Assembly (NCBI RefSeq): GCF_019048265.1
Contig: NZ_CP077311.1
Span: 2,055,001 to 2,119,000 of the forward strand
Reading direction: 5' to 3'
Source: Aeromonas sp. FDAARGOS 1405
Lineage (GTDB): Bacteria; Pseudomonadota; Gammaproteobacteria; Enterobacterales; Aeromonadaceae
Length of the DNA: 64,000 nt
Position numbers and translations under genes: made by a program. The notes under the pieces are model-generated. The model saw nothing but the letters and a program-made list of their open reading frames with translations, made no database searches and was not told the DNA's origin. This document shows, piece after piece, positions 18,967 to 27,458 of the stretch (positions are counted from its first letter, which is position 1; every line of letters begins with the position of its first letter).

Positions 18967-19289
18967 GGCTGTTTTTCTCCTCTGCGGAATGATCCACTGG
19001 CCATTCCCCGACATCCTTCCCTTTTGTCTCATGGTCGCAGTGGCAAGTCATTGAATGTTAATAGCTGGTTGAAATGTATGACTGTTCTGGTCAGATAAAG
19101 CCGTGGACAAGCGTTATGAAGCGGGTTAAGTTGTTTTTTCACCCGATTTTCGGGTCAATGATGGAAAAATCCTTTTTTTCTACTGTCGACGGGGCTGAAT
19201 TGGGCCGATCTGCATTCAGATAACAACAAGAAACGGATCGGGCCGTGCCGGGAAGCACGGCATCGTCGGCGGGATTCGCTAAACGGAGC

Positions 19290-19306
19290 AAAGCCTGGAG
19301 GGCTTT
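19290..19306 (+). promoter_or_regulatory. Hairpin holding the ilvI ribosome-binding site in its loop
   Basis: aaagcc and ggcttt pair around tggag, so the Shine-Dalgarno ggagg (19297-19301) is in the loop and closing base of a small stem 8 bases before the ilvI ATG. Such a stem could modulate translation; it may also be chance. Confidence 0.4.
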
Positions 19307-19309
19307 ATC

Positions 19310-21028
19310 ATGGAGATGTTATCAGGCGCCCAGATGGTGGTTAGAGCGCTGGAAGATCAGGGAGTTGAGCACGTCTTCGGCTACCCTGGTGGCTCAGTAC
19401 TCGACATCTATGACGCTCTCTTCGAAAACGGCAAGATGGAGCACGTCTTGGTGCGTCACGAGCAAGCCGCGGTTCACATGGCGGACGGTTACGCCCGTTC
19501 CACCGGCAAGGTGGGGACTGTGCTGGTGACCTCGGGCCCGGGAGCGACCAACTGCATTACCGGTATTGCCACCGCCTATATGGATTCCATTCCGCTGGTG
19601 ATCCTCTCCGGCCAAGTGCCGACCAGCATGATCGGGGAGGATGCGTTTCAGGAGACCGACATGATCGGTATCTCCCGTCCGGTGGTCAAGCACAGCTTCC
19701 TGTGCAAGAAGGCGAGCGATATTCCCGAGGCCATCAAGAAGGCCTACTACATTGCCGCCAGCGGCCGCCCGGGGCCGGTGGTGGTGGATCTGCCCAAAGA
19801 TGTGCAGAACCCGAAAGAGAAATTCCCCTACCAGTATCCCGAGACGGTCTCTCTGCGCTCCTACAATCCGACCAAATCCGGTCACAAGGGTCAGATCAAG
19901 CGAGCTGCCAAGCTGCTGGTGGATGCCCAGCGCCCGGTGATGTACGTGGGCGGCGGTGCCATCAATGCCAACGCGGATCATCTGGTGACCAAGCTGGCGG
20001 AGCTGCTGAATCTGCCGGTGACCACCACCCTGATGGGGTTGGGGGCCTTCCCCGGCACCCATCCGCAATTTATCGGCATGCTGGGGATGCACGGTACCTT
20101 CGAAGCCAACAAGACCATGCACAATGCGGATCTTATCTTCGCCGTGGGGGCCCGCTTCGATGACCGCGTAACCAACAACGTGGCCAAGTTCTGCCCCGAT
20201 GCCACCGTGGTCCATATCGACATCGATCCCACCTCCATCTCCAAGACGGTACAGGCCCATGTGCCCATCGTCGGTTCGGTGGAAACCGTGCTTGAGCAGA
20301 TGCTGGAAGTGGTCCGCGAGTGTGGCTTCGATAACGACAAGGAGGCGCTGGCGGACTGGTGGAACCAGATCAACCAGTGGCGCTCCCGTCACTGCCTGGC
20401 TTACGAAAAATCGTCCACCCAGATCAAGCCACAGCAGGTGATCGAGACTCTCTACAAGGTGACTCAGGGGCAGGCGTTCGTCGCCTCCGACGTCGGCCAG
20501 CATCAGATGTTTGCCGCTCTCTACTACCCGTTTGCCAAACCGCGCCAGTGGATCAACTCAGGGGGGCTCGGCACCATGGGCTTCGGTATTCCGGCCGCCA
20601 TGGGGGCCCAGTTTGCCAACCCGGATGCGGTGGTCTGCTGCGTCACCGGCGACGGCTCGGTGCAGATGAATATTCAGGAGCTCTCTACCTGCATGCAGTA
20701 CGGGGTGCCCATCAAGATCATCTCCATCAACAACCGTGCGCTGGGCATGGTCAAGCAGTGGCAGAAGATGTTCTACGGCGGTCGTCACAGCCACTCCTAC
20801 ATGGAGTCCCTGCCGGACTTCGTCAAACTGGCGGAAGCCTACGGCCACGTCGGTATCGCGGTGAGCGATCCGGCCGAGCTGGAGAGCGCCATGGAGAAAG
20901 CCTTCGCCATGAAGGATCGGCTGGTGTTCATGGATATCTCGGTCGACCCGGATGAGCACGTCTATCCGATGCAGATCAAGTTTGGTGCCATGGATGAGAT
21001 GTGGCTGAGCAAGACGGAGAGAACCTGA
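19310..21028 (+). CDS. ilvI: Acetolactate synthase III, large subunit IlvI
   Basis: Encodes 572 residues (E. coli IlvI 574). A thiamine-diphosphate enzyme making acetolactate or acetohydroxybutyrate for valine, leucine and isoleucine. The catalytic Glu region [15 protein letters not shown], the FAD/Rossmann middle domain, and the ThDP-binding GDGSVQMN...NNRALGM motif are all present. It is placed as isozyme III rather than I or II by its coupled small subunit of IlvH length. Start ATG 19310 has ggagg 8 bases upstream; another in-frame ATG lies two codons later. The stop overlaps the ilvH start (TGATG). Confidence 0.95.
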   Translation: MEMLSGAQMVVRALEDQGVEHVFGYPGGSVLDIYDALFENGKMEHVLVRHEQAAVHMADGYARSTGKVGTVLVTSGPGATNCITGIATAYMDSIPLVILSGQVPTSMIGEDAFQETDMIGISRPVVKHSFLCKKASDIPEAIKKAYYIAASGRPGPVVVDLPKDVQNPKEKFPYQYPETVSLRSYNPTKSGHKGQIKRAAKLLVDAQRPVMYVGGGAINANADHLVTKLAELLNLPVTTTLMGLGAFPGTHPQFIGMLGMHGTFEANKTMHNADLIFAVGARFDDRVTNNVAKFCPDATVVHIDIDPTSISKTVQAHVPIVGSVETVLEQMLEVVRECGFDNDKEALADWWNQINQWRSRHCLAYEKSSTQIKPQQVIETLYKVTQGQAFVASDVGQHQMFAALYYPFAKPRQWINSGGLGTMGFGIPAAMGAQFANPDAVVCCVTGDGSVQMNIQELSTCMQYGVPIKIISINNRALGMVKQWQKMFYGGRHSHSYMESLPDFVKLAEAYGHVGIAVSDPAELESAMEKAFAMKDRLVFMDISVDPDEHVYPMQIKFGAMDEMWLSKTERT

Positions 21029-21522
21029 TGAGACACATCATTTCAGTACTGCTGGAGAACGAATCCGGCGCCCTGAGCCGCGTGGTGGGTCTCTTCTCCC
21101 AGCGCGGCTACAACATCGAGACCCTGACGGTGGCGCCGACCGAGGATCCCACCCTGTCGCGCATGACTATCGTCACCATGGGGGACGAGCGGGTGCTGGA
21201 GCAGATCCAGAAGCAGCTGCACAAGCTGGTGGATGTGCTCAAGGTGTGCGACCTGAGCGAAGGGGAGCATATCGAGCGGGAGATCGCGCTGGTCAAGGCG
21301 CGCGCCGCCGGTGGGGCCCGTGACGAGCTGAAACGGCTGGCGGATATCTTCCGTGGCCAGATCGTCGACGTCACCCCCGAGCAGTACACGGTACAGCTGG
21401 TGGGCACCAGCGAGAAGCTGGATGCCTTTATCAAGACTGCCGCCCAGACCAACGAGATCATCGAAGTGGTGCGCTCCGGTGTCTGCGGCATCTCTCGGGC
21501 GGACAAGGCGCTGCGCCCCTGA
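21028..21522 (+). CDS. ilvH: Acetolactate synthase III, regulatory subunit IlvH
   Basis: Encodes 164 residues (E. coli IlvH 163). The N-terminal ACT domain ([22 protein letters not shown], residues 2-23) binds valine for feedback inhibition; the C-terminal ferredoxin-like domain follows. The ATG shares one base with the ilvI stop, so the subunits are made in step. A terminator follows about 50 bases downstream. In E. coli this operon is controlled by Lrp; no site can be assigned here by eye. Confidence 0.95.
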   Translation: MRHIISVLLENESGALSRVVGLFSQRGYNIETLTVAPTEDPTLSRMTIVTMGDERVLEQIQKQLHKLVDVLKVCDLSEGEHIEREIALVKARAAGGARDELKRLADIFRGQIVDVTPEQYTVQLVGTSEKLDAFIKTAAQTNEIIEVVRSGVCGISRADKALRP

Positions 21523-21573
21523 TGGCTGGCGGGACAGCTGATGATGCGTCAGCTGCCGCAGAGTGAAGGAAAA

Positions 21574-21600
21574 GAGGGCTCTGCGGAGCCCCTTTTTGTT
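21574..21600 (+). terminator. Terminator of ilvIH
   Basis: Stem gggctc/gagccc with a tgcg loop followed by cTTTTTgTTT. It lies just upstream of the LysE-type gene, which argues for the shorter start of that gene. Confidence 0.8.
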
Positions 21601-21624
21601 TGGTTCTTCTTTACGAGGGTAGGG

Positions 21625-22254
21625 ATGATGTTCGGTATTCATGATCTTGCACTGTTTATGGTCTCGGGGCTGCTGCTCAATATCATGCCGGGACCGGACT
21701 CCTTGCTGGTCATGCTGCGCAGTGGCTCGCAAGGGTGGCGTGCCGGTTCGGTCGCGGCCCTTGGCATTGGCACCGGCGTCATGGTGCATGTGCTGGCGGC
21801 GGCCCTCGGTCTGTCAGCCCTGCTCAGTGCATCTGCCGAGTTGTTTGCCCTCATCAAGTTGGTTGGCGCCATCTACCTCATCTATCTGGGGTTCTCCCTG
21901 CTGCGCCAGCAGGCTACGGGTGCCATGGAGAGAGGGGCCACCCTGCCAGCCCTCTCCTATGGCCAGATTTACCGGCAGGGGGTGCTGACCAATGTGCTCA
22001 ACCCCAAGGTGGCGCTCTTTTTCCTCGCCTTCGTGCCCCAGTTCATCGCACCGGATGCCCCCGACAAGGCGCTCGCTTTTATTCTGCTCGGCTGCATTTT
22101 CAATCTGGGCGGTATCATCTGGTGTCACCTGCTGGTCTTTACCACCGTCTATGCCAGCCACAGGGTACGGCTGTCACAGCGTCTCGGTCGCTGGCTCAAC
22201 CGGGGCATCGGCACCCTGTTTGTCGGACTCGGGATCAAGCTCGCCAGCGACTAG
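21625..22254 (+). CDS. LysE/RhtB family amino acid exporter
   Basis: Encodes 209 residues. A six-helix inner-membrane exporter; the N-terminal MPGPDSLLV motif and the NPKVALFFLAFVPQF motif are hallmarks of the RhtB/LysE family. Members export homoserine lactone, threonine, leucine or lysine. Start is one of two adjacent ATG codons (21625, 21628); upstream in-frame starts would run through the ilvIH terminator and are rejected. Its place between branched-chain synthesis genes and a CysB-like regulator does not define the substrate. Confidence 0.88.
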   Translation: MMFGIHDLALFMVSGLLLNIMPGPDSLLVMLRSGSQGWRAGSVAALGIGTGVMVHVLAAALGLSALLSASAELFALIKLVGAIYLIYLGFSLLRQQATGAMERGATLPALSYGQIYRQGVLTNVLNPKVALFFLAFVPQFIAPDAPDKALAFILLGCIFNLGGIIWCHLLVFTTVYASHRVRLSQRLGRWLNRGIGTLFVGLGIKLASD

Positions 22255-22389
22255 CTCGCCGCTTTCTGACCTGGGGCAGATTATCGTGCGCCGCGCTGTG
22301 CTATGGTCGGCAGTCAGCTGCGGGGCCAGCCCCGCTCTCTCTTTTTCTGGTCAGCCCCACTGGCCGCAGCAGCGAGATCCCTTGCCCAG

Positions 22390-23349
22390 ATGAACATCGT
22401 CCGGCTCAAGAACTTTACCGAGATCGTGAAGAACAACTTCAACATCTCGGCGACGGCGGAGAAGCTCTACACCTCCCAGCCCACCCTCAGCAAGCAGATG
22501 AAGATGCTGGAAGATGAGCTGGGGCTCGCCCTCTTTACTCGCAAGGGGAAAAATCTGGTCGGCTTGACCAGCGCAGGCGAGCAGGTGATGGAGCTGGCCA
22601 AGGGGGTTGTGGCGCAGGTGGAGCAGATCAACCAGCTGTCGCTCGGGGAGCAACTGGCCACCAGCGGGGTGCTGCGTATTGCCACCACCCACACCCAGGC
22701 GCGCTACAAGCTGCCAGCGGTGATCACCGAGTTCACTCGCCGTTATCCCGAGGTTGCGATCAATCTGCATCAGGGGGCGCCCGCCCAGTTGGCCCAGATG
22801 GTGCAAAGCGGCGATGTGGATATGGCGATCGCCACCGAATCGATGTATCTGTTCGATGAGTTGGCAGCGATTCCCTGCCATCGTTGGGGACGCAGCGTAG
22901 TGGTGCCCCACGGTCATCCGCTGATCGACTGTCAGCCGCTGTCGATGGCGGATCTGGCCCGCTACCCCCTCATCACCTATGTGTTCGGCTTTACCGGCCG
23001 ATCCAAGATGGACAAGGCCTTCAGCCGTCACGGCCTCTCGCCGAAAACCGTGCTGACCGCCACCGACACCGACGTGATCAAGCACTACGTCCGGCTCGGC
23101 ATGGGGGTCGGGGTGATTGCAAGCGTAGCCTTTGACGAGGGGGATAGGGAGGCTCTGGTGAGCCTCAACATCGACCACCTGATCGCCTCGAGCGCCACCC
23201 ACATCTGCCTGCGCAAGCATGCCCATCTGCGCGACTACATGTACGACTTTATCCACCTCTACGCCCCCCATATCAGCCGGGAGACGGTGCAGCTGCACCT
23301 TATCAACCAGCCGCCCGCCGCCAATATGGCGGAGTTGCCGTGGCTCTAG
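22390..23349 (+). CDS. CysB-like LysR-type transcriptional regulator
   Basis: Encodes 319 residues. N-terminal winged helix-turn-helix (NISATAEKLYTSQPTLSKQMKMLEDELG). The effector domain follows CysB/Cbl closely rather than generic LysR proteins: IATTHTQARY gives Thr100, Thr102 and Gln103, and FGFTGRS gives Thr202, the same residues at the same numbers that bind sulfate or N-acetylserine in CysB. The start at 22390 fits the family N-terminus; the longer frame lacks homology. It runs convergent to the M20/DUF3100 cassette. Whether it is the main CysB or a paralogue such as Cbl cannot be settled here; no cys gene is adjacent. Confidence 0.85.
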   Translation: MNIVRLKNFTEIVKNNFNISATAEKLYTSQPTLSKQMKMLEDELGLALFTRKGKNLVGLTSAGEQVMELAKGVVAQVEQINQLSLGEQLATSGVLRIATTHTQARYKLPAVITEFTRRYPEVAINLHQGAPAQLAQMVQSGDVDMAIATESMYLFDELAAIPCHRWGRSVVVPHGHPLIDCQPLSMADLARYPLITYVFGFTGRSKMDKAFSRHGLSPKTVLTATDTDVIKHYVRLGMGVGVIASVAFDEGDREALVSLNIDHLIASSATHICLRKHAHLRDYMYDFIHLYAPHISRETVQLHLINQPPAANMAELPWL

Positions 23350-23388
23350 CCGCAGGTTGTTTGTCGTACACAGAGCAAACATGCAGAG

Positions 23389-23416
23389 ATAAAAAAGAGA
23401 GGCCTTGGCCTCTCTT
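23389..23416 (-). terminator. Terminator between CysB-like gene and M20 cassette
   Basis: Ten-base stem aagagaggcc/ggcctctctt. On the minus strand it is followed by a T run and serves the M20 cassette; on the plus strand the T tract is poor. Confidence 0.8.
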
Positions 23417-23438
23417 CTGGTTTTATCGAGATGCGGAA

Positions 23439-24620
23439 TTAAGCGCTGCGGGTCGCCAGATTGATAAAGATCTGGGCTCCGACCAGCAGGCAGTCGTCAT
23501 CGAGGTAGTAGGGGTTTGCATGGAGATAGTTGCAGATCCCCTTGGCCTGACAGCCGCTGCCGAGGAAGAACATGGCCCCCTTGCGGCCACGGCAGGCGTT
23601 GACCATGTAGCTGAAATCTTCGCTGCCGGTCATCGGCTGACCCTGAGCGTTGATCCCCTCAGAGGGCAAGACATCGGTGGCCGCTTGCAGCAGGCGGGCA
23701 CAGGCATCGGCGTGGTTCTCGACCGCCGGATACCCGGCATAGACCATCTTGGTTTTGAAGCCGCGCAGTTCGCTCTGGGCCACGATCTCCTTGAAGCTGT
23801 TCTTCAGGATCTGGTCGGTCTCGGCATCCATGGCACGGATGGTACCGCGCGCCTGCACATGGTCGGCGATGGCGTTGGGGATGGTGCCGCCGTTGATCAT
23901 GCCGCAGCCAAACACCGCCGGGCTGAACGGACTGGTGCGCTTGGCGACGATGTAGTCCATGTCCTCGATGATCCGCACCGCTTCGCGGATGGCATCCAGC
24001 CCCTTGTGGGGGGTGGAGCCGTGGGCGGAGATACCGTGCACATCCAACGTCCAGGCGGAGCCCCAGGAGGACATGACACCGTGGTTGAACTTGATGGTGC
24101 CGGTCTCCATGGCGCCGTCGTTATGGAGGGCATAGACCTCGTCCACCCCCTTCATACAGCCCAGTTCGACCATCTTCTCGGCGCCCGGCACCCGCATATC
24201 CTCTTCCGCCATCTGGAAGATAAAGCGGACGTTGTACTGCAAGCGATCGCGGTTGGCGGCCAGAAATTTGGCCGCAGTCAGGGCGATCGCCATATGGGAG
24301 TCGTGACCACAGTTGTGAGCCATTCCATCGTGGGTCGACTTGAACGCAACGTCGCTCATGTCGTGCATCTCGAGGCCATCCATGTCGGCACGGAAGGCGA
24401 TGGTCGGCAGCACAGGGTCAACCACCAGATCGCCGTGAAAACCGGTGAAGCCCGGGTAGTCGGTGAGGCGGTAGCCAAAGCCTGCCATCAGCTCGCGGCA
24501 GTAGGCCGAGGTCTTGAACTCGACGCCGGAGGCTTCCGGAATGGTGTGCAGGTGGTGGCGCACTTCCTGACTGAAGTCGCGCAGGGCTAGCAGGGCCGGT
24601 TCAATGTGGATGTTGTTCAT
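23439..24620 (-). CDS. M20 family amidohydrolase / aminoacylase-type peptidase
   Basis: Encodes 393 residues of the M20D metallo-amidohydrolase family (hippurate hydrolase, AbgA, indole-acetyl-amino acid hydrolase). Visible motifs: FRADMDGLEM, AHNCGHDSHMAIAL (metal ligands Cys/His), AEEDMRVPGAEKM with the acidic catalytic pair, and GSEDFSYM near the C-terminus. It should remove an acyl or aryl group from an amino acid conjugate in the cytosol. Its start overlaps the stop of the upstream membrane gene by one base, the third gene of a coupled cassette. The linked membrane proteins probably import or export its substrate or product. Confidence 0.88.
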   Translation of the reverse strand: MNNIHIEPALLALRDFSQEVRHHLHTIPEASGVEFKTSAYCRELMAGFGYRLTDYPGFTGFHGDLVVDPVLPTIAFRADMDGLEMHDMSDVAFKSTHDGMAHNCGHDSHMAIALTAAKFLAANRDRLQYNVRFIFQMAEEDMRVPGAEKMVELGCMKGVDEVYALHNDGAMETGTIKFNHGVMSSWGSAWTLDVHGISAHGSTPHKGLDAIREAVRIIEDMDYIVAKRTSPFSPAVFGCGMINGGTIPNAIADHVQARGTIRAMDAETDQILKNSFKEIVAQSELRGFKTKMVYAGYPAVENHADACARLLQAATDVLPSEGINAQGQPMTGSEDFSYMVNACRGRKGAMFFLGSGCQAKGICNYLHANPYYLDDDCLLVGAQIFINLATRSA

Positions 24621-25069
24621 CAGATGATCCCTTGAATGGAGAAGCCGAGTTGGGCCACCAGCGAGGCGCCGAAGAAGCAGCAGGTGGAGACGATCATGAA
24701 GATCAGGATCACTTTCCAGGACATCTTCTTCAGCTCTTCCAGCTGACCGCCCACCGAGAGACCGGCGAAGGCCAGCAGCGGTACGCAGCAGGAGAGGAAG
24801 GAGATCTTGGCGACGGCGTCAATGAAGAGGCTGCGCACCGGGGTCTCCGGCAGGCAGATGAGAATGCCGATGATGGTGGCATAGGCAAACGCCGGCAGGG
24901 AGGAGGGCAGATAGCGCTTGGCAATCAGCGAAGCGAACACCACCAGCGACATGGCGATAAAGCTGTCACCCATCAGCCAGAGCGGGGTGCCGGTGGTCAG
25001 GGTTTGGGTAAACATGGCCAGCAGGATCGCCAGAAAGACGAACCGCATATCCATTACGATGCTTTTCAT
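24620..25069 (-). CDS. Small integral membrane protein, partner of DUF3100 protein
   Basis: Encodes 149 residues with about four to five hydrophobic segments (FVFLAILLAMFTQTL, FIAMSLVVFASLIAK, FAYATIIGILICLP, ISFLSCCVPLLAFAGL, VILIFMIVSTCCFFGA). The closest impression is a half-length transporter domain, but I cannot name the family firmly. Both ends overlap neighbours (ATGA with the gene before, TGATG with the amidohydrolase after), so the three proteins are made together. It probably forms one transporter with the DUF3100 protein. Confidence 0.7.
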   Translation of the reverse strand: MKSIVMDMRFVFLAILLAMFTQTLTTGTPLWLMGDSFIAMSLVVFASLIAKRYLPSSLPAFAYATIIGILICLPETPVRSLFIDAVAKISFLSCCVPLLAFAGLSVGGQLEELKKMSWKVILIFMIVSTCCFFGASLVAQLGFSIQGII

Positions 25070-25884
25070 GCTTTCTCTCCTTTGGCAGTCAGGGCATAGA
25101 TTTTTTCAGCGAGCGGCAGACCCAGATAGGTGAGGGAGAGGGCGCCGAGGGCAGACGAGAGCAGGTTCGATGCCGCGGCGATACTCAGCACCTGCTGAGC
25201 CAGCGCTTCGTCGAGACCGTTGATCAGGGCGCCGGAGGCTGCACTCAGCATGGAGCCTGAGCCCACACCGGAGCCGGCAGCCAGCGCCAGCGGGTGCAGA
25301 CCGGTGAGCGGGGCGATGCTGCCCAGCACGCTGAACCAGAGGGTGCCGATGACGGAGCCGCACAGGTAGATGGCCAGCACACCGATGTACTCCTGGGAGC
25401 CGGTGCCGAACTTGCCCTGAATTACCGCGACGGACGGCTCACGGCTGATGGAGGAGCAGGCCCCGATGGCGCGACGGCCAAAGCCGAACTTCACCGCCAG
25501 CGGAATGGCGATCAGGATCGGCAGCAGGTTGCCAATCTCCTGCAAGAACAGCGGCACGCCGACGCTCAGGATCATCTTCAGGTTAGGGATGATCATCCCC
25601 GCGTACTGGGTACCCAGGATCAGCAGGCTGAAGCCCACCATCTTGCCGCAGAAGCCCTCTTCTTTTTCGGTGAAGAGCTGCTTCCAGCCGGGGATGCGAT
25701 CCTTGACCGGTTTGGCGGAGACAATCATGCCGATGATGACGGCAAAGAGCATCGGCAGGATCGGGATGATGGCGATGCCGATCCTGATCTCCTGTTTGCC
25801 TATCAGGTACTGGGCCACAAAGATCAGCATGGCGGTTGCCAATATGCTGACTGTGACCGTCTTGAGGGGGCTGGTTTGCTGCAT
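25066..25884 (-). CDS. DUF3100-type integral membrane protein
   Basis: Encodes 272 residues with about eight hydrophobic helices, including a glycine-rich stretch LAAGSGVGSGSMLSAASGAL typical of a transporter pore region. I place it in the DUF3100 family from overall look; function has not been established for that family as far as I know. It is the first gene of a three-gene coupled cassette ending in an M20 amidohydrolase. ATG at 25884 is preferred over one eight codons earlier on ribosome-site grounds (aagaga). A strong inverted repeat lies 140 bases upstream (26025-26056). Confidence 0.7.
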   Translation of the reverse strand: MQQTSPLKTVTVSILATAMLIFVAQYLIGKQEIRIGIAIIPILPMLFAVIIGMIVSAKPVKDRIPGWKQLFTEKEEGFCGKMVGFSLLILGTQYAGMIIPNLKMILSVGVPLFLQEIGNLLPILIAIPLAVKFGFGRRAIGACSSISREPSVAVIQGKFGTGSQEYIGVLAIYLCGSVIGTLWFSVLGSIAPLTGLHPLALAAGSGVGSGSMLSAASGALINGLDEALAQQVLSIAAASNLLSSALGALSLTYLGLPLAEKIYALTAKGEKA

Positions 25885-26024
25885 AGTTTTTTCTCTTGTT
25901 ATTCCCATGTGTGGCCATCGTCAGGATTGTCCAGACCGATGATGGGGGCATCATAAGGAGCGAAGAGGGGCAGGTATGTGACCTTCATCAAGCTGGCCAT
26001 ATGGCATTTTTTCATGGGGTATGC

Positions 26025-26056
26025 CCTTTAACCCTCTGGATACCAAGGGTTAAAGG
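26025..26056. repeat. Inverted repeat with 11-bp arms upstream of the M20/DUF3100 cassette
   Basis: cctttaaccct and agggttaaagg are perfect reverse complements around a 10-base centre. It lies in the 258-base gap between the cassette and the convergently placed end of the EamA gene, which reads towards it. It may be an operator for the cassette or a terminator for the EamA gene; there is no T run adjoining, which favours an operator. Confidence 0.5.
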
Positions 26057-26142
26057 CCGTTAACAGAACGTCAGCATTGGCAGGACAAGATAAGCAAACA
26101 GGAGGGAAATGGTGACACCGCCCCGCAGGGCGGTGACGCGGA

Positions 26143-27024
26143 TCAGACGGGCGTTTTGAGCCGTGCCCTGCGCAGCAACAGGGGGAGCTGGTAGAGCACC
26201 AGGGCGCCGAGTACCAGTCCGGCACCGGCCAGTTTGGCGCCGCCTAGGGGTTCGTTGTAGAAGAGGGTGCTCAGCAGCAGAGTCCAGACCGGTTCCAGCA
26301 GCATCATCAGGGCGGCATGGGCGGTGGTCATCTTGCTCAACGCATGGGTGAGCAGCCAGTAGCGCAGGGTGGTGGCGATCAAGACGCTCGCCGCAAACCA
26401 GCCCCAGATGCCGTGGCTGACTCCAGCCTCGGGCCACTGTTCGGTCAGCAGGGAGAGCAGGGTGCCGAGCAGGCCGGTCATCGCCAGCTGGATGCAGGTG
26501 AGCCAGCTGGGGGCAATGGATTGGGCGAAGTGGCGATGGACGGCAAGCTGGATACCGAGGGTGGTGGCCGCCGCCAGAAACCAGAACAGCGAGAGCGACA
26601 CGCCCCAGTGGGTACTGCTGGAGAGCAGCAGCAAACCGGCGATGGCGATGGGCAGGGTGAGCCAGTAGTGGCGGCCTGGCTTGGCCCGAAAGGCTCCCCA
26701 TGCGGCCAGCGGGGCCATCAGGGTGGCGACGCTCATGATAAAGGCGCCGCTGCCGAGCGCATCGCTCTGGCTGATGGCGGTGACCCACAGCAGCAGGCTG
26801 GCGCCGAGGAGGGTGCCGCAACCGGCGGCGCGCACCATCTGGGGTCGGCTCGGCGGTGGCTCGCGCAACCAGGCCAGGGGGAGCAACAGCAGGGCTGCCA
26901 GCAGAAAGCGGCTGCCGATAAAGGCGGCAGGGGGCAGTTCGCGGATCGCCTCTTTCGAGAAGAGCCAGCCAGCGGCGGCCAGCAGGGTGACCAGTACCAT
27001 CAGCAGCAGGGGCGTGCGGTTCAT
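26143..27024 (-). CDS. EamA/DMT family transporter
   Basis: Encodes 293 residues. Ten hydrophobic helices in two similar halves (EamA repeats), with the usual LLLLPLAWLREPP loop and MMLLEPVWTLLLSTLFYNEPLGG near the end. Members of this 10-TMS drug/metabolite family export amino acids, purines or other small metabolites. Single gene, downstream of fis on the same strand beyond fis's terminator. No substrate can be assigned. Confidence 0.85.
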   Translation of the reverse strand: MNRTPLLLMVLVTLLAAAGWLFSKEAIRELPPAAFIGSRFLLAALLLLPLAWLREPPPSRPQMVRAAGCGTLLGASLLLWVTAISQSDALGSGAFIMSVATLMAPLAAWGAFRAKPGRHYWLTLPIAIAGLLLLSSSTHWGVSLSLFWFLAAATTLGIQLAVHRHFAQSIAPSWLTCIQLAMTGLLGTLLSLLTEQWPEAGVSHGIWGWFAASVLIATTLRYWLLTHALSKMTTAHAALMMLLEPVWTLLLSTLFYNEPLGGAKLAGAGLVLGALVLYQLPLLLRRARLKTPV

Positions 27025-27062
27025 AGCGTTTGTAGTAGGGAAGTGGGAAGGGGAGCATAAAG

Positions 27063-27094
27063 AAAGGCGCCGGGTATTGCTACCCGGCGCCTTT
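27063..27094 (-). terminator. Terminator of dusB-fis
   Basis: Fourteen-base perfect stem (aaaggcgccgggta/tacccggcgccttt) with a four-base loop, about 40 bases after the fis stop; moderate T content follows on the minus strand (tttctttatg). Confidence 0.88.
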
Positions 27095-27135
27095 CATCTT
27101 TGCCCTGTTCCGCTTGTGCGGCATCAGGCCAGCAA

Positions 27136-27432
27136 TCAGTTCATGCCGTAACGCTTGAGCTTCTTGCGCAGGGTGCCACGGTTGATACCCATCATCACGG
27201 CTGCGCGAGTCTGGTTACCACGGGTGTACTGCATGATCACGTCCAGCATCGGCGCTTCGACTTCGGAGAGAACCATATCGTACAGATCAATCACTTCCTG
27301 ACCGTTCAACTGGGCCAAGTAGTTACGCAGGGCCTGTTGCACAGAGTCACGCAGGGGGCGCTGGGTCGGCTCGGCAGCGTGATTGTGAGTAGTTGTTACC
27401 AATGCATCAGAAGTCAGGGTTTGTTCGAACAT
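27136..27432 (-). CDS. fis: DNA-binding protein Fis
   Basis: Encodes 98 residues, the same length as E. coli Fis. A nucleoid-associated protein that bends DNA, activates rRNA promoters and aids site-specific recombination. The C-terminal helix-turn-helix [25 protein letters not shown] is almost identical to the enterobacterial form; the N-terminal arm that contacts recombinases (about 10-26) is more variable. It follows dusB by 26 bases, the classical dusB-fis operon, and a strong terminator follows. Confidence 0.98.
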   Translation of the reverse strand: MFEQTLTSDALVTTTHNHAAEPTQRPLRDSVQQALRNYLAQLNGQEVIDLYDMVLSEVEAPMLDVIMQYTRGNQTRAAVMMGINRGTLRKKLKRYGMN

Positions 27433-27458
27433 ATTCGGTCGGCTCTTTAGTTATCTTG

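Noticed and set aside
19158..19223. 21-codon ORF upstream of ilvI considered as an attenuation leader
   Set aside because: It has no cluster of Ile, Val or Leu codons, only a weak ribosome site, and no terminator between it and ilvI.
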